Shown one piece after another: positions 1 to 8,490 of a DNA stretch of 64,000 nt; positions within the stretch are counted from its first letter, which is position 1; the number at the start of each line of letters is the position of its first letter. A program made the position numbers and the translations under genes. The stretch comes from JABGQS01 sp963666505 (GTDB lineage: Bacteria > Bacillota > Clostridia > Christensenellales > SZUA-584). The notes beneath the pieces were generated by a model that was not told where the DNA came from, made no database searches, and saw only the letters and a program-made list of their open reading frames with translations. The DNA lies in NCBI GenBank assembly GCA_963666505.2, contig CAXXXL010000001.1:1116001-1180000 (forward strand). The letters run 5' to 3'.

Positions 1-287
1 GGTTTTGCTTTTGCACACTGCTCGCCATATGCATATACGTGTGACATAACATCGTGACGAACGAGACTTTCGCGTTCCTGTGCCACTTCATAATTGATAT
101 CGTCCTTATATTTTTCAAGTTCCTCAATCTGCTCATCTGTAATATTAAGCCCAAGTTCTTTCTGCGCCTGTGCAAGCGCGATCCAGAGCCTGCGCCATGT
201 CTTGAACTTCTTATCGTCAGAGAAGTTTTGCGCCATGCTTTTTGAGGCATATCTTGTTATAAGAGGGTTTTCATAAATATCTTTCAT
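1..287 (-). CDS. purB: Adenylosuccinate lyase, 5' part only
   Basis: The gene runs off the left edge; only about 95 N-terminal codons are present. The reading begins MKDIYENPLITRYASKSM and contains KFKTWRRLWIALA, DINYEVAQERE and RHDVMSHVYAYG, which match the start of bacterial PurB closely. PurB splits SAICAR-fumarate and adenylosuccinate in purine synthesis. The start at 287 has a purine-rich ribosome site just upstream (GGACGGC, weak). It lies over 45 kb from the other pur genes of this window and is followed upstream by the end of the dipeptidase gene, with about 25 bases between. The active-site residues lie outside the window. Confidence 0.93.
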   Translation of the reverse strand, partial: MKDIYENPLITRYASKSMAQNFSDDKKFKTWRRLWIALAQAQKELGLNITDEQIEELEKYKDDINYEVAQERESLVRHDVMSHVYAYGEQCAKAK

Positions 288-311
288 TTTTGCCGTCCTT
301 TTTTATATTAT

Positions 312-1220
312 CTATAAGAATTTTAATATAAAATTTTCAAAATTACCATAGCAAATTTTATCTATCTGATGCTTTGAATATCCTCGCAGCAGCATTGCCT
401 CCGGTAGTTTCTGAAAGTCAGCTGAAGACTCCAGACCTTCAGGAGTATCATCAATACCGCAGAAATCCGAACCGAACCCAATACAGTCTTCTCCACCCAG
501 CGCCAATACATATTCAACATGACGCAGCACGTCGCTGATTTTTGCGTTTGTACCGCACAAAAACTCCGGATAAAAGTTTATTCCAATATATCCGCCACAT
601 TCAATTATATGCCTTATCTGGTCTTTTTTCAAATTCCTTGGGTTTTCGCAGATGTCATAAACGCAGGAATGTGTTGCGCATATGGGGTGTTTATACGATT
701 TGGCAGCATCCCAGAAGCCTTCTTCGTTAAGATGTGAAACGTCAAGTGCAATTCGGCTGCTGTTCAGCCTATCTATTGCATCAAGGCCTTTCTTTTTGAT
801 ACCGCCTGCAGACATACATCCGCTTGCAAATTCGTTTTCATAGTTCCATGTCAGGCTGAAGATCCTTGCACCTTTTTCATACATATCATCAATGTGCCCG
901 ATGCTGCAGTCGATGCTCTCGCCGCTTTCAACGGAAAGCACCAGCTTTATCTCAGAAGTTTCAGACATTCCATCCTGGCTGCAAAGCAGCGAAACGACTC
1001 CGGTGTTCTCCGAGAGAAATTTATACAAAAATTCCATCTGCATGAGACATTCGCCGTATCTGTCATCGTCTTCGGGCGGCACCCAGAGCGCAAAGTTCTG
1101 CAGCTTTACTCCTCCTGCAAGCAGTGCAAAGAAGCTCGACTGATCGTGTATCCTTCCCTTGCAACCCCCTAAAGTCCTGTAAGCCAGCAAATCACAGTGC
1201 GAATCAGCAATTTTGTACAC
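312..1220 (-). CDS. Zinc dipeptidase, peptidase family M19 (membrane dipeptidase)
   Basis: About 302 residues. The N-terminal DSHCD supplies the HxD metal motif, LSVESGE the bridging glutamate region, CATHS and the following segment a metal histidine, and FGSDFCGID the C-terminal aspartate motif of family M19. These enzymes cleave dipeptides with broad specificity; no signal peptide is visible, so a cytoplasmic role in peptide use is likely. An AAGGAGG stands directly against the ATG at 1226 but six bases before an in-frame GTG at 1220, so the GTG is the better start. It lies downstream of rny in the same direction but the rny terminator separates them. At about 300 residues it is on the short side for the family. 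Confidence 0.87.
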   Translation of the reverse strand: MYKIADSHCDLLAYRTLGGCKGRIHDQSSFFALLAGGVKLQNFALWVPPEDDDRYGECLMQMEFLYKFLSENTGVVSLLCSQDGMSETSEIKLVLSVESGESIDCSIGHIDDMYEKGARIFSLTWNYENEFASGCMSAGGIKKKGLDAIDRLNSSRIALDVSHLNEEGFWDAAKSYKHPICATHSCVYDICENPRNLKKDQIRHIIECGGYIGINFYPEFLCGTNAKISDVLRHVEYVLALGGEDCIGFGSDFCGIDDTPEGLESSADFQKLPEAMLLRGYSKHQIDKICYGNFENFILKFL

Positions 1221-1254
1221 AAGCATCCTCCTTGCTAAATAGCATAATAAGAAA

Positions 1255-1278
1255 GAAGAGCCAATTTCTTGACTCTTC
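1255..1278 (-). terminator. Rho-independent terminator of rny
   Basis: On the minus strand GAAGAGTCA pairs with TGGCTCTTC (one G-T pair) around a six-base loop and is followed by TTTCTT. It stands ten bases after the rny stop. Confidence 0.7.
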
Positions 1279-1287
1279 CCTTAAATG

Positions 1288-2829
1288 CTATTTTGCGTAA
1301 TCTACAGTTCTGGTCTCTCTTATGACACTAACTTTTATCTGCCCCGGATAATCCAGTTCCTGTTCGATCTTTTTGACGATGTCTTTCGCCAGCAGATGCA
1401 TTCCTTCGTCATCCACGTCTTCGGGTTTTACAAGGATTCTAACTTCCCTGCCTGCCTGTATTGCATAGCAGTTGTCAACACCCGAGAATGAGTTTACGAT
1501 TTCTTCCAAAGATTCCAAGCGTTTTATATAGTTTTCAAGAGTTTCACGCCTTGCTCCCGGCCTTGCGGCAGAGATAGCGTCGGCCGACTGCACAAGTACA
1601 GCCTCAACCGTTGTTGCATCGATATCGCCGTGGTGAGCCTGTATACAGTGAATAACGTCTGCGTTCTCACGGTATTTCTTGGCAAGGTCTGCACCTATCT
1701 GTATGTGCGGGCCTTCCACTTCGTGGTCAACGGCTTTGCCGATATCGTGGAGCAGTCCCCCACGCTTTGCAAGCTTGATGTTTGCACCAAGCTCACTTGC
1801 CATTACAGCAGAAAGATGAGCAACCTCGAGAGAGTGTTTAAGCACGTTCTGACCATAGCTGGTACGGTACTTGAGTCTTCCAAGCAGCTTTATTATTTCT
1901 GGATGCAGGTTATGTATACCAACATCGAAAGCGGCTGCTTCACCGGCGTCACGAACCTCTTTATCGACTTCCTTCTTAGCCTTTTTGACCATCTCTTCGA
2001 TCCTGGCGGGATGTATCCTGCCGTCTATTATAAGTTTTTCAAGAGCGATCCTTGCGACCTCTCTTCTTATAGGATCAAACCCGGATAGTATAACTGCCTC
2101 CGGTGTGTCGTCGATTATAAGGTCGATACCCGTAGCTGTCTCAAGCGCACGGATGTTTCTTCCCTCTCTGCCGATTATCCTGCCCTTCATTTCATCACTG
2201 GGCAGTGCTACGACAGATACCGTATTTTCTGCTACAAGGTCGGCTGCATACTTCTGTATAGCATTTGCTATAATCTCGCGTGATTTTTTGTCGGCCTCAT
2301 CCTTTGCCTTGTTCTCTATCTCACGGACGTAGACAGCCATGTCACGTCTTGCTTCCTGCTCTACCTTTTCAAGCAGCAGATCCTTTGCTTCATCAGTAGT
2401 CATGCCGGAGATCTTTTCAAGCTGCTCAACTTGCTCGTGAAAAGTTTTGTCGATTGCTTCCTTCTTCTTGGCAATTTCCGAAAGCTTACTTGAGACCTGC
2501 TCTTCTTTGCTTTCAACACTGATCAGCTTCCTGTCCAGCATCTCCTCACGCTGTACTACTCTTCTTTCCAGTCTTGTTAACTCGTTTCGCCTATCTTTGG
2601 ATTCCTTTTCAAATTCGCTTCTCAATACGTGGATTTCTTCCTTAGCTTCAAGTACAGTTTCCTTCTTTACAGCTTCGGCTTTTTTTTGTGCATCTGTTAT
2701 GAGCCTTCTTACGGACTCTTCTGCTCTTCCCACTTTTGCTTCAGCAACGCTTCTTCTATAAATATATCCAATAAACGCACCTAAAAATAATCCAGCGAGA
2801 GGCAGTACAATGTACCAAAAATAATCCAC
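1288..2829 (-). CDS. rny: Ribonuclease Y
   Basis: A 513-residue membrane-bound endoribonuclease that starts mRNA decay in Bacillota. An N-terminal membrane segment (about residues 5-22) is followed by a long charged coiled coil (about 25-195), a KH RNA-binding domain with GRIIGREGRNIRALE (about 215-235), and an HD domain with LLHDIGKAVDHE that holds the metal and catalytic residues. Length and order are exactly those of the family. The start is a GTG at 2829; AAGGAGG lies 11 bases upstream, a rather long spacing. A sigma-A type promoter at 3016-3044 gives a leader of nearly 180 bases. No other gene shares the transcript, because a terminator follows directly. Confidence 0.97.
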   Translation of the reverse strand: MDYFWYIVLPLAGLFLGAFIGYIYRRSVAEAKVGRAEESVRRLITDAQKKAEAVKKETVLEAKEEIHVLRSEFEKESKDRRNELTRLERRVVQREEMLDRKLISVESKEEQVSSKLSEIAKKKEAIDKTFHEQVEQLEKISGMTTDEAKDLLLEKVEQEARRDMAVYVREIENKAKDEADKKSREIIANAIQKYAADLVAENTVSVVALPSDEMKGRIIGREGRNIRALETATGIDLIIDDTPEAVILSGFDPIRREVARIALEKLIIDGRIHPARIEEMVKKAKKEVDKEVRDAGEAAAFDVGIHNLHPEIIKLLGRLKYRTSYGQNVLKHSLEVAHLSAVMASELGANIKLAKRGGLLHDIGKAVDHEVEGPHIQIGADLAKKYRENADVIHCIQAHHGDIDATTVEAVLVQSADAISAARPGARRETLENYIKRLESLEEIVNSFSGVDNCYAIQAGREVRILVKPEDVDDEGMHLLAKDIVKKIEQELDYPGQIKVSVIRETRTVDYAK

Positions 2830-2916
2830 TAAACGTAGTACCTCCTTATTAAATTTTGCTATGCAGAAACAATATAGATAGTATTCTCTAAAAATGATAT
2901 ATACTATTTAAATAAT

Positions 2917-2936
2917 CTTGCATTTAACAATGCAAG
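2917..2936 (-). other. Hairpin in the long rny leader; rest of 2830-3259 without a gene
   Basis: The 430-base gap upstream of rny holds no credible gene. It is AT-rich, contains the rny promoter, and in the transcribed leader a perfect 7-bp inverted repeat, CTTGCAT / ATGCAAG with a six-base loop. No T run follows, so it does not look like a terminator. It may affect stability of the rny message; this is a guess. Confidence 0.35.
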
Positions 2937-3015
2937 TAAAATCGTCTTTGCATAAGGTTCTATATACAAAAAGTTTTTATACAGATATAAAACTTATATA
3001 CATAACACCATAGTA

Positions 3016-3044
3016 ATTCTATTATCAACCGGGTTTTTTGTCAA
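3016..3044 (-). promoter_or_regulatory. Sigma-A type promoter of rny
   Basis: Minus strand TTGACA (3044-3039), 17-base spacer, TAGAAT (3021-3016). Start of transcription would fall near 3008, about 180 bases before the rny start codon. Confidence 0.65.
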
Positions 3045-3259
3045 GATAAGATATACTTATAATAGTACTTTTTTTCGCATATTTTTATTTTTCCACCATT
3101 ATATAGCGTATCACTAATTTTATTCAAAGATATTTAATGCCTAAACAGAAAATTAAGCTCGCTGCAAAAAAATAAACCATGAAAATTAACACCTGAAAAA
3201 TAATTAGAATTTGCCGTTTTAAGCCAACTGGTGACTATAACTATTGTGCGTTGTGGGTC

Positions 3260-3288
3260 TTGTGGATAGTAATAACCTTTGTTATAAT
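3260..3288 (+). promoter_or_regulatory. Promoter of nadD-yqeK-rsfS
   Basis: TTGTGG (3260-3265), 17-base spacer, TATAAT (3283-3288), directed into nadD. It is the only strong box pair between the divergent rny and nadD genes reading right. Confidence 0.65.
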
Positions 3289-3352
3289 GTAACGGAAAGG
3301 CAGGCATATGCAGGAATACCAGCAGATTTCTTCTATATATACGGAAAGAAAA

Positions 3353-3973
3353 ATGCCGAACCGTAACAGGATAGGGCTGCTTGGAGGCACTTTCAATCCT
3401 GTACACAACGGACACATAATAATGGCGCAGATAGCTCTTTGCGAGTTTTTGCTCGGCGAAGTTGTTTTTTTGCCGTCAGGCCAGCCGCCGCACAAGCAGG
3501 GAGAACTGATTGCCCCTGCCCGGCAGCGCGAAGAAATGCTAAGGCTTGCCATAGAAGGGTATGAAAGTTTCTCTATAAGCACACTAGAGATCGATCGCAA
3601 AGGCACAACATACACAGTAGATACGCTAGAGCATTTAAGGTCTAAAGACCCCCACAGCAACTATTATTTCATAATAGGAGCGGACACGCTGTTCGAGCTG
3701 CCCACATGGAGAAATATAAGCCGTGTGATGCAGCTTGCAGATTTTATATGTGTACTGCGTCCTGGAATTGATGAAAAAATGACCCGTGACTATGCAAAGA
3801 TGATATGCAGTAAAAGTCCGTGTACTATATATATGGCTGACGAAAAAGGCCCGAGCATATCTTCAACTCATGTAAGGATGATGGCTGCGAACGATGAACT
3901 TGGCAGCAGCCTTGTCCCGCCGGCAGTTGCACGATATATAAAACATAACAGAGTTTACTACAACGAGGACTAA
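3353..3973 (+). CDS. nadD: Nicotinate-nucleotide adenylyltransferase
   Basis: Makes deamido-NAD from nicotinate mononucleotide and ATP. The start of the nucleotidyltransferase fold is visible as GLLGGTFNPVHNGHI (T/HxGH motif), with LPSGQPPHK and the C-terminal ISSTHVR (the ISxTxxR motif) also present. From the ATG at 3353 the protein has 206 residues, the usual size; an in-frame ATG at 3308 would add 15 residues (MQEYQQIS...) and would leave only about a dozen bases of leader after the promoter, so 3353 is slightly preferred. yqeK follows with no gap. The nadD-yqeK-rsfS order is typical of Bacillota. Confidence 0.95.
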   Translation: MPNRNRIGLLGGTFNPVHNGHIIMAQIALCEFLLGEVVFLPSGQPPHKQGELIAPARQREEMLRLAIEGYESFSISTLEIDRKGTTYTVDTLEHLRSKDPHSNYYFIIGADTLFELPTWRNISRVMQLADFICVLRPGIDEKMTRDYAKMICSKSPCTIYMADEKGPSISSTHVRMMAANDELGSSLVPPAVARYIKHNRVYYNED

Positions 3974-4548
3974 ATGGACAGATATCTGGAATTCCTATCA
4001 AATCAAATAGATGAAAAAAAGCTAAGGCACAGCATTGCAACGGCTAAGCAAGCTGTTGAACTTGCAAAGATATATGGTCAAGATGAGAATAAGGCTTATA
4101 TAGCCGGTCTATTGCACGACGTTGCGAAAGGCAAGTGCAGATACGGACTTGAAAAAACAGCGCTGGAATACTGTGTAGATATAGACGAATTCGAGCTCTC
4201 CAATCCAGAGCTCATTCACGGCAAGCTGGGCGCAAAGATGGTAGAGAAAGAACTTGGCATAGATGATGAAGACATACTGAATGCTATCTGCTGGCACACG
4301 ACCGGCAGGGAAAACATGAGCATGCTCGAAAAAATCGTGTATATAGCGGACTTGACAGAGCCGGGAAGAAACTTCGACAATGTAGAAAATTAAGAGAACT
4401 TGCCAGAATCGATATCGATTCTGCAATGATAATGTCGCTGAAAGGCGTTATGGATTTTGTTAAAAGCAAGGGGTTCACCTTGCACCCAAACAGTGAGAAA
4501 GCATATAAACTACTAACAAAGGAGGGAGAAGAAAAACTTGGATTATAA
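3974..4548 (+). pseudogene. yqeK: YqeK-type HD-domain Ap4A hydrolase, frameshifted
   Basis: The HD-domain protein hydrolyses diadenosine tetraphosphate. As read, it stops after 139 residues at 4393 (...NFDNVEN). The normal C-terminus continues in the next frame directly after the run AAAA at 4386-4389: with one more A the reading is VEKLRELARIDIDSAM through to LTKEGEEKLGL and stop at 4548. The metal motif LLHDVAKG and the later ICWHTTGR and VYIADLTEPGR segments lie before the break, so the truncated product would keep the active site but lose about 50 residues of helix. The repaired gene overlaps the rsfS start by 11 bases, as expected for a coupled pair. A homopolymer indel makes a sequence error a real possibility. 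Confidence 0.88.
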
Positions 4549-4900
4549 TAAAGAAGCTTTGAATATTGCAAAGCAGTTGTTTATGAAAAAAGCAGAGGAT
4601 GTAAGACTGCTGAGAGTTGAACATTTGACTATCGTTGCCGATTATTTTCTGCTTGCCAGCGGACGTTCTGATGTTCATGTAAAGTCGCTAAGCGACGAGG
4701 CGGAAGAGCTTATGGAAAAGGCGGGAAAACAGCGACTGCGTATAGAAGGCTACCGTCAGGGACGCTGGATCGTTCTCGACTACGGCGACATAATAATACA
4801 CATCTTCCATAAGAGTGAAAGAGAGTTTTATGACCTTGAGCGCTTGTGGCTTGATGGAGACAACTGTGTTGAGATAACTGATGACATGATTGTTAAATAA
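4538..4900 (+). CDS. rsfS: Ribosomal silencing factor RsfS
   Basis: 120 residues, the normal size for RsfS (Iojap/DUF143), which binds ribosomal protein uL14 and keeps subunits apart when nutrients are scarce. Typical blocks are present: the N-terminal KKAEDVRLLRVEHLTIVADYF region, LASGRSDVHVKSL, EGYRQGRWIVLDYGDIIIHIF and REFYDLERLW. The start is a TTG at 4538 with AAGGAGG about 11 bases upstream, inside the end of the repaired yqeK frame. It is the last gene of the nadD operon; a strong hairpin terminator follows. Confidence 0.95.
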   Translation: MDYNKEALNIAKQLFMKKAEDVRLLRVEHLTIVADYFLLASGRSDVHVKSLSDEAEELMEKAGKQRLRIEGYRQGRWIVLDYGDIIIHIFHKSEREFYDLERLWLDGDNCVEITDDMIVK

Positions 4901-4911
4901 GAAGATAAATA

Positions 4912-4946
4912 AAAACCGAGGTCAGTTAAAATTCTGCCTCGGTTTT
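4912..4946. terminator. Bidirectional terminator between rsfS and the NlpC/P60 gene
   Basis: AAAACCGAGGCAG-type stem (AAAACCGAGGTCAG pairing with CTGCCTCGGTTTT, one mismatch) around an 8-base AT loop, with A runs before and T runs after, so it can serve rsfS (plus) and the convergent hydrolase gene (minus). Confidence 0.85.
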
Positions 4947-4964
4947 ATATTGCTTCATATTAAA

Positions 4965-6383
4965 TCAGAAAACCCTTTTTGCACATCTGAAGTTCCTTGT
5001 CCAGTATGAAGAATTGAATATGTTGGATCTAGTTACTATCTTTCCGTTGCTGGATGAAGCATCGACCATTTTACCGTTGCCCATATATATCCCGACGTGT
5101 CCGTTGAAGCAGAGTATATCGCCCTTCTTAACGTCGCTAAACTTATTGATAGTCGGGAAACTGGTACTTCTCCATGCAGTAGATGTCCTATATCCAATTT
5201 TAAAGCCGACGCTGTTCAAGCAATAATATACGAAACCGGAACAATCAAACGTACTTGGTCCCTTCCCCCCGCGTACATACGGCTTCCCAAGCTGGGTAAG
5301 AGCAAATTCAATAAGTGCATCTGCAGAAGCACTGTCAGGGTCTCCGACTACAACAGGTTTATTCCCGGTTGAACTGCCGGAGCTGCCGGAGCTGCCGCTT
5401 GAGCTTCCTCCGCTGGATGGTTTTGCTGCTGCTCTTGCGCTCTCAGAGTATAGAGCTTCACGCGTTTGCTCGCCAACGTTTCCGTCAGCATATAAACCGT
5501 TTCGTTTCTGAAAGCTTTTTACTGCAGATTCGGTATCAGTTCCGAAATAGCTGGTGCTCCCTGCTTTAAGATAATTAAGAGCCTGCAGTCTTTTTTGTAT
5601 CTCCTCAACATCACTACCTCTGTCGCCAAGTTTAACTGTATACTGCGACGCGGTGTCATCGAAAAGCTTTTCAAGAGTTGTCTCACCGGCAATGCCGTCA
5701 ACCTGAAGGCTGTGCTTGCGCTGGAAAAGCTGCAATGCATATTCAGTACCCCAACCATAAAAATCTGAAGGCTCATCCCAGTCAAGGTAACCAAGTTCCA
5801 TTAGCCGCTGCTGTATTGTGATTATCCTTGAGTCGTGCACTCCGGGAGCAAGTTTTTCATCAACAGGTTCGGTTGTGACGATTGGAGTGTGCAGCGGCGA
5901 AGTAGTAGGTATCAAATTTGTACTGACGTCAATGCTGCTGTCAATCTGCTGATCCTGAAAGGCTGAAGTTATATCTGTACTTACGCTGCTGTCTGCCGCA
6001 TTTCCGGAAGCAACGGCTGCTGTCTCATCCTGCAGCGATGCAGGCCCACCGGCCTGCCCGTCCTTCCCCGCTAAAACTAGAGGAAGCACTATTGCAACTG
6101 CAACAACAAGAGACGCTCCTAAAAAAACAAATTTGTTCTTCCACCAGATTTTTTTATCTGTTTTAGAAGCCGGAACATTATTATTATATCTAACTTCGCT
6201 TGTTTTTATGTTTGCCGTGTTATTGGAAATTTTAAGTTTTCGGCTGCTGCGAGTTTTTCTTTTATATCCGAAAAGTGCGGCTGCTGCAAAAAAAGTGCGG
6301 ACGAAGAAGTCCTTTATTGAAACAGATACATTGTGCACGAACATTATTGAATACTTCAACACTTTTTTTACAATCTTTTTCAT
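4965..6383 (-). CDS. Membrane-anchored NlpC/P60 cell-wall endopeptidase with two peptidoglycan-binding repeats
   Basis: 472 residues. A basic N-terminal tail is followed by a membrane segment (about 84-105), a Ser/Thr-rich spacer, two PG_binding_1 repeats (about 183-243 and 250-312, each with a GYL/LNYL...G...T...LF pattern), a Gly/Ser linker (about 322-340) and a C-terminal NlpC/P60 domain (about 350-472). The catalytic cysteine is Cys381 in FDCSGFVY and the histidine His429 in FNGHVGIY. Such proteins cut D-Glu-diaminopimelate links in stem peptides outside the membrane. It has its own promoter (6467-6496) and faces the nadD operon tail to tail. The long cytoplasmic N-terminus of over 80 residues before the membrane segment is unusual for a secreted wall hydrolase. 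Confidence 0.9.
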   Translation of the reverse strand: MKKIVKKVLKYSIMFVHNVSVSIKDFFVRTFFAAAALFGYKRKTRSSRKLKISNNTANIKTSEVRYNNNVPASKTDKKIWWKNKFVFLGASLVVAVAIVLPLVLAGKDGQAGGPASLQDETAAVASGNAADSSVSTDITSAFQDQQIDSSIDVSTNLIPTTSPLHTPIVTTEPVDEKLAPGVHDSRIITIQQRLMELGYLDWDEPSDFYGWGTEYALQLFQRKHSLQVDGIAGETTLEKLFDDTASQYTVKLGDRGSDVEEIQKRLQALNYLKAGSTSYFGTDTESAVKSFQKRNGLYADGNVGEQTREALYSESARAAAKPSSGGSSSGSSGSSGSSTGNKPVVVGDPDSASADALIEFALTQLGKPYVRGGKGPSTFDCSGFVYYCLNSVGFKIGYRTSTAWRSTSFPTINKFSDVKKGDILCFNGHVGIYMGNGKMVDASSSNGKIVTRSNIFNSSYWTRNFRCAKRVF

Positions 6384-6466
6384 ATAAATGTATCCTACCT
6401 ACGCATGACTTAACACTAATGTAACATATAAGCAATATAAATGCAATATTATATTTTGCCTGTGCT

Positions 6467-6496
6467 ATTATATCACAAAACATAATCGCTTTACAA
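6467..6496 (-). promoter_or_regulatory. Promoter of the NlpC/P60 gene
   Basis: Minus strand TTGTAA (6496-6491), 18-base spacer, TATAAT (6472-6467). Confidence 0.55.
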
Positions 6497-6598
6497 TTGA
6501 TTAGAAATCCTAATTGTGTTATATTTATTTTAGATATAAAAATAGTTGTTTATTGCTGGAAGTATTACGTCTAAAATAAAAAATAAAGGAGAATAATT

Positions 6599-6829
6599 AT
6601 GGCAGGTAAATTTGAAGTTTTTACAGACAAATCAGGGAAATATCGTTTCAGACTAAAAGCCGGAAACGGTGAGATTATTGCTTCAAGCGAAGCGTATGAA
6701 TCAAAAGCAGGCTGCATGAACGGTATAGAATCCGTAAAGAAAAATGCGCCTGATGCAGAAGGTCGAAGAAGAATAATAGGCAATAAAAAAGAGCACTCCG
6801 CAATAGGGTGCTCTTTTTTGTATAATTAA
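6599..6829 (+). CDS. YegP-like small protein (DUF1508), C-terminus altered by a frameshift
   Basis: Residues 1-52 are a single DUF1508/YegP repeat (GKFEVFTDKSGKYRFRLKAG, then AGCMNGIESVKKNAPDAE), a small alpha/beta domain of unknown role. AAAGGAG stands seven bases before the ATG. After PDAE the frame runs through 22 unrelated residues and right across the terminator hairpin at 6791-6813. If one G of the GG at 6761-6762 is removed, the reading becomes PDAEVEEE and stops at 6776, just before the terminator, which is the expected end for this family. I therefore believe the true gene is 6599-6776 and that the sequence has a one-base insertion, real or artefactual. Confidence 0.85.
   Translation: MAGKFEVFTDKSGKYRFRLKAGNGEIIASSEAYESKAGCMNGIESVKKNAPDAEGRRRIIGNKKEHSAIGCSFLYN
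6791..6819. terminator. Bidirectional terminator between the YegP-like gene and the ilv operon
   Basis: GAGCACTC / GGGTGCTC stem with a seven-base loop, A run on the left and T run on the right. It lies directly behind the ilvB stop on the minus strand and behind the expected YegP stop on the plus strand. Confidence 0.85.
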
Positions 6830-8472
6830 CTTATGCTCATTGTTATCTTGTCTATTGATGCACCGGGTGCTACCATCGGAAGAACCATCGTATCTATGTC
6901 CAGCAGACAGTGTATAAGGCACGGTCCGTTTTGTTTAAGCGCAGTCTTCAAAGCTTTTTCAAACTCTACATCGCTCGAAACCTTTTCGGCATGATAGCCA
7001 AAGCCTTTGGCTATAGCGCAGAAATCAAGCGGCGGCAGGTTTGTTTCGGCATAGTGCTTGTCGAAGAATAGCGTCTGCCACTGGCGAACCATCCCAAGAG
7101 TGTTGTTGTCGAAAAGAACTGTGATAATCGGCAGGTTATATCGCACAGTCGTTGCCATCTCGTTAAGGTTCATCCTGAAGCTTCCGTCGCCTGTTATGTG
7201 GATAACTGTTTTATCCGGAGCGCCGACCTGTGCACCTATTGATGCGCCAAGTCCGTAGCCCATAGTTCCAAGCCCGCCGGATGTGATAAACTTGTTGTGC
7301 TTCTTGAACGGATAGTACTGAGCTGTCCACATCTGATGCTGTCCTACGTCTGTTGCAACTATGGTATCTTCACCAAGGTTTTCATAGAGTATGTGCATTA
7401 TCTGTTTTGGCAGATGGTCTTTTGGTATATGAGCCTCATTTTCCTTCTTCCACTCGTATACGTTGTGAGTCCATTCCTTGTGAGTCTTCTTGTTTAATAC
7501 TTCGTTAAGCTTCTCGAGAGCGCACTTTATGTCCTGTATAACATGAAGATCGGTAGGAATATTTTTATCTACCTCAGATTTGTCTATATCTATCTGAATT
7601 ATCTTTGCATGGGATGCAAACTTGCTTGAATCCCCCGTCACTCTGTCGGAGAACCTTGCTCCAAGCACAATAAGCAGATCACAGTTCTGAAAAGCCATGT
7701 TGCTTGCTTTTGTTCCGTGCATGCCGACAAGACCGGTAGAGAGTTTGTGGTCGCCGGGAAAAGAGCTTGTGCCCATCAGAGTACATGCAACCGGAGCGTC
7801 TATCCTCTCTGCGAATTCATAAAGCTCGTCTGCTGCGCCGGAAGAAACAACGCCGCCGCCTGCCAGAATTACTGGGCGCTGGGCAACTTCAACCATCTCC
7901 TTGATTGTGTATACCGGAACGTCGGAGACTTTGCAGAAGTTCTCAAGCGGCTCTTCTGGCTCTGCATAGTCGCATTCGGCAGCGAAAACGTCGCTCGTTA
8001 TGTCGATAAGAACAGGGCCCGGCCTTCCGCTTTTAGCAAAAGCGAATGCTTCACGGAAGATTCGCGTGATATCATTAATGTTCTTTATCTGATAATTATG
8101 CTTCGTTACGGGCATGGTAACGCCCATTATATCGACTTCCTGGAAGCTGTCTCTGCCAAGCAGAGCAACAGGAACGTTGCCGGTTATAGCGACGACCGGG
8201 ATGGAGTCCATATAAGCTGTGGCAAGCCCTGTGACGAGGTTTGTTGCGCCCGGGCCGGACGTAGAGATACATACGCCGACTTTACCTGTCGCCCTCGCAT
8301 AGCCGTCTGCAGCGTGTGATGCACCTTGTTCGTGTGCAGTGCAGACGTGGTCAATCGCTTCTTCCTGATAAAGAGCATCATAAAGCTTGATGACCTTTCC
8401 TCCCGGATAGCCAAACACTTTATCAACTTTCTCTTTTTTAAGACACTCCATTATAATCTGTACGCCTGTCAT
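6826..8472 (-). CDS. ilvB: Acetolactate synthase large subunit
   Basis: 548 residues. Catalyses the first common step of branched-chain amino acid synthesis, joining pyruvate with pyruvate or 2-ketobutyrate. The thiamine-diphosphate glutamate is in CTAHEQGASHAADG, the nucleotide region in GDSFQEVDIMG, and the metal-ThDP motif is GDGSFRMNLNE...FDNN near residues 435-465. The length fits the catalytic subunit. It is the last gene of the operon; ilvD lies 18 bases upstream, while the regulatory subunit ilvN is the first gene, so the two subunits are at opposite ends of one transcript. Ribosome site GGGGGAG precedes the ATG. Confidence 0.97.
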   Translation of the reverse strand: MTGVQIIMECLKKEKVDKVFGYPGGKVIKLYDALYQEEAIDHVCTAHEQGASHAADGYARATGKVGVCISTSGPGATNLVTGLATAYMDSIPVVAITGNVPVALLGRDSFQEVDIMGVTMPVTKHNYQIKNINDITRIFREAFAFAKSGRPGPVLIDITSDVFAAECDYAEPEEPLENFCKVSDVPVYTIKEMVEVAQRPVILAGGGVVSSGAADELYEFAERIDAPVACTLMGTSSFPGDHKLSTGLVGMHGTKASNMAFQNCDLLIVLGARFSDRVTGDSSKFASHAKIIQIDIDKSEVDKNIPTDLHVIQDIKCALEKLNEVLNKKTHKEWTHNVYEWKKENEAHIPKDHLPKQIMHILYENLGEDTIVATDVGQHQMWTAQYYPFKKHNKFITSGGLGTMGYGLGASIGAQVGAPDKTVIHITGDGSFRMNLNEMATTVRYNLPIITVLFDNNTLGMVRQWQTLFFDKHYAETNLPPLDFCAIAKGFGYHAEKVSSDVEFEKALKTALKQNGPCLIHCLLDIDTMVLPMVAPGASIDKITMSIS

Positions 8473-8490
8473 AGCTCTACCTCCCCCACG

